Shown: piece by piece, positions 1 through 4,834 of the stretch
Layout of the letters: each line of letters begins with the position of its first letter
How positions within the stretch are numbered: position 1 is the stretch's first letter
DNA from: Cytophagales bacterium
GTDB taxonomy: Bacteria > Bacteroidota > Bacteroidia > Cytophagales > Cyclobacteriaceae
DNA: 7,681 nt
Reading direction: 5' to 3'
Assembly (NCBI GenBank): GCA_003504855.1
Contig: DNZD01000290.1
Coordinates: 1 to 7,681 of the forward strand
Position numbers and translations under genes: made by a program
Notes under the pieces: model-generated
What the model was told of the DNA's origin: nothing
The model's database searches: none
What the model saw: the letters and a program-made list of their open reading frames with translations, nothing else

Positions 1-60
1 GTGATCGCCATTGAAATAACCCTACACCGTAATTGCGCAAACAGCGAACACTTGCGCCAG
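1..60 (+). repeat. Dispersed repeat, left-edge copy (copy A)
   Basis: This stretch aligns without gaps to 1985-2044, matching at 48 of 60 positions. The last 18 bases (AGCGAACACTTGCGCCAG) and the first 11 (GTGATCGCCAT) are identical in both. In the second copy the left end continues into a palindromic doublet, so this copy is probably cut by the window edge. Both copies have the same orientation and both lie downstream of the stop codon of a minus-strand gene. It does not look coding. Confidence 0.75.
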
Positions 61-89
61 TCGCGTCACCATACTGACGCAAGTGTCGC
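44..89. repeat. Long imperfect hairpin overlapping repeat copy A
   Basis: The arm at 44-60 (GCGAACACTTGCGCCAG) pairs with 74-89 (CTGACGCAAGTGTCGC). The stem is about 15 pairs, with one bulged A and one mismatch, and the loop is 13 bases. The stem lies 56 bases past the stop of the minus-strand lipoprotein gene. No T-run follows on either strand, so an intrinsic terminator is not supported. It more likely belongs to the repeat family. A competing smaller hairpin, GCGTCA (63-68) with TGACGC (75-80), uses part of the same bases. Confidence 0.6.
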
Positions 90-144
90 AAACCAAATTC
101 TGTGAACTCACTAAACTTTCCTGTGAACACTAGCGCGAGAGTAG

Positions 145-1653
145 TTACTTTAACCACTTGACCACCCGGTTACCCTGTTGTTCGACGACATACAAATCTC
201 CATTGTCAGCTATCCATAAGGCAGAGGGAGCTGCCAATTGATCCAAATCAACCCCCTGGCCATTGCCCCCGGCAACGACGATTCCTGAAGAGGCTCCCGG
301 CGTCCACTTGACAACACGATGGTTACCCTGCTCAGAAATGTAAACAGAATTGGTATTGTCAATCCAGATTCCGGAAGGCGCATCGATTTGATTCAGCCCG
401 GTTCCAACCCCATTTCCTCCGGCTATAACTGTGCCAATTGATGATCCGGGTGCATACCGGGTCACGTTCGCGCCCAACCCTGAACCTACATAGATATTTC
501 CGTTTGAATCCAACGTAAACGAAACAGCTGTTTCCGTTACTACCAGATCCAGTACATTAACTCCCGAAGTAGCCCCAGGTGCCCACTTGGTAATGCGATG
601 ATTGCCTGATTCCAATACGTATAAGTTTTTGCTTGCATCAAGATATATGCCCACCGGTGTTGCAAGCTGATTAAGATTGCTGCCCACCCCGTTTCCCCCC
701 GCTACAACAACACCAAACGTACTGCCAGGTGTCCATTTCATAACACGGCTATTCTGGGTGTCTGAAACATACAGATCACCGTTGGCATTATTCACCGCAA
801 CACCATGCGGGCCATACAGTTGATCCGGGTTGTTACCAACTCCGTTACCACCAGCCACCACTATCCCTTGTTTACTGTTTGGTGTCCATTTTACAACACG
901 GTTGTTGAATCCATCGGCAATAAACAAATTCCCCTGGCTGTCCATAAATACGGATGATGGCGCGAATAACTGATTGAGATTTGAACCATTGAAATTACCA
1001 CCCGCCACCACCACCACCCGCGGATTCTGCAAGGTGTTAATACTCGCAGAAACTGTCGAGCCTGATGCTGCGATGGTGAGTTTAGCCTGCCTCTTGGTAA
1101 GGCCGGTATTTTTCTGAGCGGTCAATGTGAGGGTGGTATTTCCTGTACCGTTAACCGGGGTCACCGTGAGCCACGAAGGATTTCCGGAGACAGTCCACGA
1201 GGTATTTGAAACTACTCTAACTGTATCCAGCAGACTTTCCGGCGCAGAAAAAACAGTTTGGAGTCGGCTGACTTTGACAATAGCATCACCTGGCAACTGA
1301 TTAACAACAGCCATCTGTGCATTTGCAACATTGTCGGCCTTGATGGTAAGGTTGGCTGTCCTCCCAATAGGTACTGGATTCAGATCAACATCAAAGGAAA
1401 CTGTACTGTTGCCTGTACCCGAAGTCTTAGAAAAGTGAATCCAGGGTTGATCTGCCTCAATTGACCACGTACCGGATGCAACTATCCCTATGGTGGCCGT
1501 CGTCCTTCCACCCTGTACTTCGATTGTTTTTGTGGTAAGGTTCAAGGTTGGCTGATCATCTTTCTTACACCCCAACATGATTGCAGCCAAAACGAATATC
1601 CAAAGCAAAGGAGAAGGGTTTAAACGGACGGGATACGGGGAATAGGTGGTCAT
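145..1653 (-). CDS. BACON-domain lipoprotein with NHL-type beta-propeller
   Basis: The 502-residue protein is predicted to be a surface-anchored binding protein. A signal peptide ends in the lipobox IMLGC, with Cys29 as the lipidated residue. The next residues, KKDDQ, match the X-K-(D/E)2-X surface-export signal described for Bacteroidota lipoproteins, so display on the cell exterior is inferred. Two BACON domains follow at about 36-118 and 125-208, with the family pattern of paired tryptophans, a SGTGN/NGTGN turn and a late Arg (GTWSIEADQPWIHFSKTSG; TSWTVSGNPSWLTV). Residues 213-502 form six propeller blades. Five carry VVAGGN, NQL..P.G, a D.N..LY strand and N(R/H)RVVKW.PG; the fourth (about 365-401) is degenerate and lacks the GGNG segment. 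BACON domains are thought to bind carbohydrate or mucin, and NHL propellers bind ligands or proteins; the actual ligand is unknown. The ATG at 1653 is chosen because it gives a complete signal peptide. No catalytic domain is visible. Confidence 0.9.
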   Translation of the reverse strand: MTTYSPYPVRLNPSPLLWIFVLAAIMLGCKKDDQPTLNLTTKTIEVQGGRTTATIGIVASGTWSIEADQPWIHFSKTSGTGNSTVSFDVDLNPVPIGRTANLTIKADNVANAQMAVVNQLPGDAIVKVSRLQTVFSAPESLLDTVRVVSNTSWTVSGNPSWLTVTPVNGTGNTTLTLTAQKNTGLTKRQAKLTIAASGSTVSASINTLQNPRVVVVAGGNFNGSNLNQLFAPSSVFMDSQGNLFIADGFNNRVVKWTPNSKQGIVVAGGNGVGNNPDQLYGPHGVAVNNANGDLYVSDTQNSRVMKWTPGSTFGVVVAGGNGVGSNLNQLATPVGIYLDASKNLYVLESGNHRITKWAPGATSGVNVLDLVVTETAVSFTLDSNGNIYVGSGLGANVTRYAPGSSIGTVIAGGNGVGTGLNQIDAPSGIWIDNTNSVYISEQGNHRVVKWTPGASSGIVVAGGNGQGVDLDQLAAPSALWIADNGDLYVVEQQGNRVVKWLK

Positions 1654-1670
1654 GAGGTGTAAATTTTGAT

Positions 1671-1702
1671 TTAAAATAATACACCCGGGTCAGTAATTCA
1701 AC
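1671..1702 (-). promoter_or_regulatory. Weak Bacteroidota-type promoter candidate for the BACON/NHL gene
   Basis: On the minus strand, GTTG (1702-1699) lies 20 bases upstream of TATTTTAA (1678-1671). The second element matches only part of the Bacteroidota -7 consensus TAnnTTTG. The spacing agrees with the known -33/-7 arrangement. Transcription would start about 10-15 bases before the ATG at 1653. This rests on motif and spacing alone. Confidence 0.25.
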
Positions 1703-1843
1703 TACCCTGTTAGCACCGAGTGGCGCTCGCATGCTTCCTCAATCCTCGCTATATTGTATTTCTAATTCCAGCTCATGGCCATTGTAATCATAAGCAAAAC
1801 GGGCATTGTGATTGTGATTGCCGCAATTGTCAGAGCAGCAAAC

Positions 1844-1859
1844 GGGCGAAGTGTTCGCC
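1844..1859 (-). repeat. Inverted short relative of the dispersed repeat, itself a hairpin
   Basis: GGGCGAAGTGTTCGCC contains a perfect 6-pair stem (GGCGAA/TTCGCC) with a 3-base loop. Its reverse complement begins GGCGAACACTT. It matches GCGAACACTTGCGCC of the two longer copies at 14 of 15 positions if one base is deleted. It may be a remnant of a third copy in opposite orientation. Similarity outside this core is poor. Confidence 0.4.
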
Positions 1860-1918
1860 AACCAACTCTCTACAACCTTACACTATCTTTACAGCGATCA
1901 TTTGTGCTCTACCATGAC

Positions 1919-1936
1919 GGCAGTCTCCAGACTGCC
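1919..1936. repeat. Palindrome 1 of the composite element
   Basis: GGCAGTCTCCAGACTGCC has two perfectly complementary 8-base arms around CC. Its core GTCTCCAGAC resembles the core GTCCGGAGAC of the next palindrome, which suggests duplication of one unit. No T-run follows. Confidence 0.7.
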
Positions 1937-1950
1937 TTGCCTCATAAATA

Positions 1951-1968
1951 GCAAGTCCGGAGACTTGC
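1951..1968. repeat. Palindrome 2 of the composite element
   Basis: GCAAGTCCGGAGACTTGC has two perfectly complementary 7-base arms around CGGA. Palindromes with this AAGTC...GACTT form are, from memory, common intergenic repeats in Bacteroidota genomes. The left arm can also pair with CTTGC at 1936-1940, giving an alternative fold. Confidence 0.7.
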
Positions 1969-1984
1969 AGCATGAAAGGCACAA

Positions 1985-2044
1985 GTGATCGCCATCGGAA
2001 TAATCCAAATCCTTTTTTGCGAAACGAGCGAACACTTGCGCCAG
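1985..2044 (+). repeat. Right arm of copy B, direct repeat of 1-60
   Basis: This segment matches 1-60 at 48 of 60 positions with no gaps, and its last 18 bases are identical to 43-60. Together the two copies flank the BACON/NHL gene in direct orientation, about 1.98 kb apart. Unlike copy A, the bases after 2044 do not supply the opposite arm of the long hairpin. Confidence 0.75.
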
Positions 2045-2056
2045 AACAGAACATAC

Positions 2057-2659
2057 TCAATTCAACCGCTCCCTGAACTCACACTTTAGTTTCAGGGTAA
2101 AATTGTCGTTGGTGGTCACGGTGATGTTGCTGGCGCCCAAAACCATTTCATCCCAACCGTTGAACTTGGTGAATGAACATGTTGCCAGATCCGTGAAGTC
2201 AATTTTTTGTCCGTAATCCGTAAACTCGATCACCGCACCTGACACCACCTTCGTGCTGGTATTGGCCGTGATGTGCACCGTATAATTCAAGGTTGTCATC
2301 CAGTTCAGGTCATTTGCCTTGGTCCCTCCTGCCCGGGTCAAGGCACCTTTAACAGTAGCCGTAATCAGACTGCCGGTCTTGATGTACGTCCGGGTACATC
2401 CCGTCGGCATCACACCTGCACCGTCATCGGTGGTATAGTAATGCCATACATCCTGCGATGTTGTGTTGGGCTGCAGTACTCCCCAGGTATCGAAATAGTA
2501 GATTTTGCTTCCGGCAGCCACTGTGTCACTGCCCAGCTTGGTTTGCATCACAAACTCATCAAACGGCAGCCGCTGCACCGCCACCGGCGCCGGATCACCG
2601 GACTTCGAACATTGAACCAAAACAAAACACACGAACAGCCAAACTATAGAACGGGTCAT
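2057..2659 (-). CDS. Lipoprotein of unknown function
   Basis: I do not recognise a family for this 200-residue protein. It begins with a short, strongly hydrophobic signal peptide (residues 1-16, MTRSIVWLFVCFVLVQ) followed by Cys17 in a lipobox-like LVQC, so it should be a membrane-anchored lipoprotein. The next residues are SKSGDP, a poorer match to the surface-export signal than in the BACON/NHL protein, so its final leaflet is unclear. The mature part alternates polar and hydrophobic residues in a beta-strand-like way, is rich in Thr, and has three cysteines (88, 161, 193). This suggests a small beta-sandwich or lipocalin-like fold, but that is inference. The ATG at 2659 is the start that gives the signal peptide. 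The gene diverges from the DUF3857 gene across about 128 bases. The palindromic repeat begins 12 bases after its TGA. Confidence 0.8.
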   Translation of the reverse strand: MTRSIVWLFVCFVLVQCSKSGDPAPVAVQRLPFDEFVMQTKLGSDTVAAGSKIYYFDTWGVLQPNTTSQDVWHYYTTDDGAGVMPTGCTRTYIKTGSLITATVKGALTRAGGTKANDLNWMTTLNYTVHITANTSTKVVSGAVIEFTDYGQKIDFTDLATCSFTKFNGWDEMVLGASNITVTTNDNFTLKLKCEFRERLN

Positions 2660-2684
2660 AGGGGTAGGAATTTACCTGAATTAA

Positions 2685-2695
2685 CAAATTTTATA
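2685..2695 (-). promoter_or_regulatory. Possible -7 promoter element of the unknown lipoprotein gene
   Basis: On the minus strand TATAAAATTTG (2695-2685) contains AAAATTTG, one base away from the Bacteroidota -7 consensus TAnnTTTG. A transcript would begin about 15-20 bases before the ATG at 2659. No good TTTG -33 partner is seen at the expected spacing, so the call is weak. Confidence 0.3.
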
Positions 2696-2787
2696 CATAA
2701 GAACCATATACTACTTCAGATGTAGATGCGGCCTGAAATATTGACCATGATATTTAAACTAAAGTGAAAATTGCATATTTTGAAATC

Positions 2788-4692
2788 ATGATCAGCAAAG
2801 TAGTTCTTGTCGGCATTGCCATCCTTTGTTCCTCCCATTGCTATGCGCAAAAAGACCCTTACAGGTTTGGGGAAATTCCTGCAGAAGATTTGCAAATGAC
2901 AGTTTACCCGGAAGATTCCACCGCGGAAGCCGTTGTCTTGTTTGATTTTGGAACTTCCCATCCCATTCCCGATTACGATGCGATCAACCTCGATCGGCAT
3001 GTCCGTATGAAAATACTCAAGACGGGCGGACTCGACCAGGCGGATGTCAACCTGATCCTGTTCAGGTTCGCAGGGAATGAGGATCGCATTCAAAACCTGA
3101 AAGCTTCAACCTTTAACCTGGAGAATGGCAAGTTGGTAGAAACAAAAATGCCTAAAGAGGCTGTCTTCAAAACAAAGATCAATAAGAACGCCAGTAAATT
3201 CACGTTCACACTGCCCCAGGTGAGGGTGGGCTCAATCATCGAGTTTACCTATACCTTATCCAGCGGAACTGCCATCAACTTTCCGAGCTGGCACTTTCAA
3301 CGTACCATTCCAGTCAGGCACAGCGAATACTGGGTACTTATGCCACGGAGAGGAAACTACCCATACCATTTGCGCGGACAGATAACACCGGTAGAGGCAC
3401 CGCCTGTCGAACAAACCATGTATGGCTATTGGGTTAAGGCACATCAATGGACCGCAGACAATGTTCCTGCCCTTCGCCGGGAGCCCTATATGCCTCATTC
3501 CGATGGATACATGAGTCAGATCAATTTTCTTCGGTCCAGCGGACCGTGGTTTCTCTATAATCAGGAACTCCTTGACCTTCCGGAATTCGGTAAAGCACCC
3601 GAGCAGGCTACCTTTCTAGATCCGATCGTTTCATCCCTGGTCAAAGACACCCCGGATACCTTGAAGCGGGTCTCATTAATTTGCGACTACGTGAAAAAGA
3701 ATTTTTCCTGGACAGAAGTCGAGGACATATTCCCGGACCCGTTGAAGGAAGTGTTTGACAAAAAGAAGGGATCGAGTGCTGATCTCAACATGTTGCTTTG
3801 CGCCATGCTGTTAAAAGCAGGTATCCAGACCGAATGGGTGCTGCTCAGCACCAAGGACCATGGTCCGGTTGAAAAAGATTTCGCGGTATGGAGTCAATTG
3901 AATTATATGATCTGCATGGCGAGGATCAAAGACCGGGGGTATCTCCTGGACGCCACCGAAAAGCTTCTCCCGTTTGATGTTCTGCCTACCCGATGTCTCA
4001 ACGGTGAAGGTCTGATCATCTCAAGAACTGATCACGGATGGGTAAGAATTGGTTCACGGGCCAAATCCAAGACAACCATCACCGCAACCTTTGCCATGGA
4101 TGAGGAAGGTCAGCTGCAGGGAGATTTGCGTTACACCTATGACGGATATGAGGCTTATGCGATTCGTAAGTACTTAACAAAAAATGATTCAGCAGCCTTT
4201 AACAAAATGATGCATGAAAAGAAACTGTGGCAGGTGAAATCCAGTCAGATTCAAAATAGCGATGACATCAGTAAGCCGGTGCGGTACAACAACCAGATTA
4301 CCCTGGCAGACCATAGCACCACAGCCAATGACCTTATCTACTTCAATCCTTTTGTCACCGATAGAATGGAGCAAAACCCGTATCTGTCGGAAAAGCGGGA
4401 ATATCCCATTGAATATCCCACCGCTATAGACAAGTCCTACTCCGTGCAGGTGACCTTGCCACCAGGTTATGCGCCGGAAGAAATTCCCAAAAACATGAAC
4501 CTGGTGCTTCCCAACAATGCAGGCCGATTTCTATACAATGTGAATAGCCTGGGAAATACGATAAGCATCACCAGTATTTTTCAAATCAATAAGACTTACT
4601 TTGAACCTGCAGAATACTTGCACTTGCGGGAATTTTATGGCCAGGTAATCGCCAAACAGGCAGAGCAGATCGTTCTGAAAAAGAAGCCGTAA
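2788..4692 (+). CDS. Secreted DUF3857 / transglutaminase-like protein, catalytic residues missing
   Basis: A 634-residue exported protein starting at ATG 2788. A GTG at 2764 would add eight residues before the signal peptide and is less likely. The signal peptide is about residues 1-20 (MISKVVLVGIAILCSSHCYA, then QKDPY), with Sec export to the periplasm inferred. Residues of about 45-210 fit DUF3857 (VVLFDFG, a HVRMKILK strand, GSIIEFTYTL). About 275-400 is a transglutaminase-like core, and the rest is a beta-rich C-terminal part of the DUF3858 type. In active transglutaminase-like proteins a Cys follows a Gly in the G-x-C motif. Here that segment is GSSADLN (328-334), with Ser at the Cys position (330). 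The His position reads LNYMIC, with Tyr373. The Asp in YLLDATEKLLPF (388) is kept. Two of three triad residues are therefore absent, so proteolytic or cross-linking activity is unlikely and a binding or structural role is more plausible. From memory, other Bacteroidota members share this loss. The substrate is unknown. Confidence 0.9.
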   Translation: MISKVVLVGIAILCSSHCYAQKDPYRFGEIPAEDLQMTVYPEDSTAEAVVLFDFGTSHPIPDYDAINLDRHVRMKILKTGGLDQADVNLILFRFAGNEDRIQNLKASTFNLENGKLVETKMPKEAVFKTKINKNASKFTFTLPQVRVGSIIEFTYTLSSGTAINFPSWHFQRTIPVRHSEYWVLMPRRGNYPYHLRGQITPVEAPPVEQTMYGYWVKAHQWTADNVPALRREPYMPHSDGYMSQINFLRSSGPWFLYNQELLDLPEFGKAPEQATFLDPIVSSLVKDTPDTLKRVSLICDYVKKNFSWTEVEDIFPDPLKEVFDKKKGSSADLNMLLCAMLLKAGIQTEWVLLSTKDHGPVEKDFAVWSQLNYMICMARIKDRGYLLDATEKLLPFDVLPTRCLNGEGLIISRTDHGWVRIGSRAKSKTTITATFAMDEEGQLQGDLRYTYDGYEAYAIRKYLTKNDSAAFNKMMHEKKLWQVKSSQIQNSDDISKPVRYNNQITLADHSTTANDLIYFNPFVTDRMEQNPYLSEKREYPIEYPTAIDKSYSVQVTLPPGYAPEEIPKNMNLVLPNNAGRFLYNVNSLGNTISITSIFQINKTYFEPAEYLHLREFYGQVIAKQAEQIVLKKKP

Positions 4693-4769
4693 AGAAGTAC
4701 GAGGCACAATTCATTCCACCGGCTCATTTTTCCAATAAACTCCCGCTGCAACCATCTTATCGAACAGGG

Positions 4770-4801
4770 TTTGGAATACCGCAAATTGGAGGGCTTTTTT
4801 G
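4770..4801 (+). promoter_or_regulatory. Bacteroidota-type promoter candidate for the repeat/cytochrome gene
   Basis: TTTG at 4770-4773 is a full match to the -33 element. After a 20-base spacer comes CTTTTTTG (4794-4801), which shares the TTTG end of TAnnTTTG but has CT for TA. Transcription would start near 4808, about 27 bases before the ATG at 4835. This supports independent expression from the DUF3857 gene, whose stop lies 142 bases upstream of that ATG. Confidence 0.4.
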
Positions 4802-4834
4802 CAACATTGAAACTGATGCAAACCCTCACCACCC

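Larger units (their letters stand above)
1894..2044 (+). repeat. Composite palindromic element (copy B), REP/MITE-like
   Basis: The element has an ordered structure. An outer left arm GCGATCATTTGTGC (1894-1907) is inverted as GCACAAGTGATCGC (1979-1992), matching at 13 of 14 positions. Just inside these arms are CATG boxes (1913-1916 and 1971-1974). Between them lie two perfect palindromes. A tail to 2044 matches the left-edge repeat. No transposase is encoded, so mobility would need help in trans, as for REP elements served by RAYT-type transposases. The right end lies 12 bases past the stop of the lipoprotein gene ending at 2057. Confidence 0.7.
1654..2056. other. Intergenic region with palindromic repeats and no convincing gene
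   Basis: This 403-base gap separates two minus-strand lipoprotein genes. The part next to 1653 holds the likely promoter of the BACON/NHL gene. Around 1800-1830 there is a GATTGTGATTG-like direct repetition with no recognised role. A short inverted relative of the dispersed repeat lies at 1844-1859, and the composite palindromic element fills 1894-2044. A 60-codon minus-strand reading frame (1878-2060) crosses the palindromes but is read as repeat sequence, not a gene. Confidence 0.7.

Noticed and set aside
1878..2060. 60-codon minus-strand reading frame across the palindromic region
   Set aside because: It translates both palindromes and the dispersed repeat, has no domain or signal peptide, and overlaps the end of the lipoprotein gene. 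It is best explained as repeat sequence read by chance.
2273..2725. 150-codon plus-strand reading frame opposite the unknown lipoprotein gene
   Set aside because: It lies antisense to a gene with a clear lipoprotein signal, shows no recognisable fold, and runs on into the divergent promoter region.
2764..2790. GTG start at 2764 for the DUF3857 protein
   Set aside because: It would add eight residues in front of a complete signal peptide that begins at the ATG at 2788.
2716..3093. 125-codon minus-strand reading frame over the start of the DUF3857 gene
   Set aside because: It is antisense to well-supported signal-peptide and DUF3857 coding sequence and has no family features.
4781..4802. Terminator-like pattern GCAAA ... 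TTTGC with a T-run after the DUF3857 gene
   Set aside because: The stem is only five A/T-rich pairs, the T-run forms part of it, and the bases fit better as the -7 region of a promoter.
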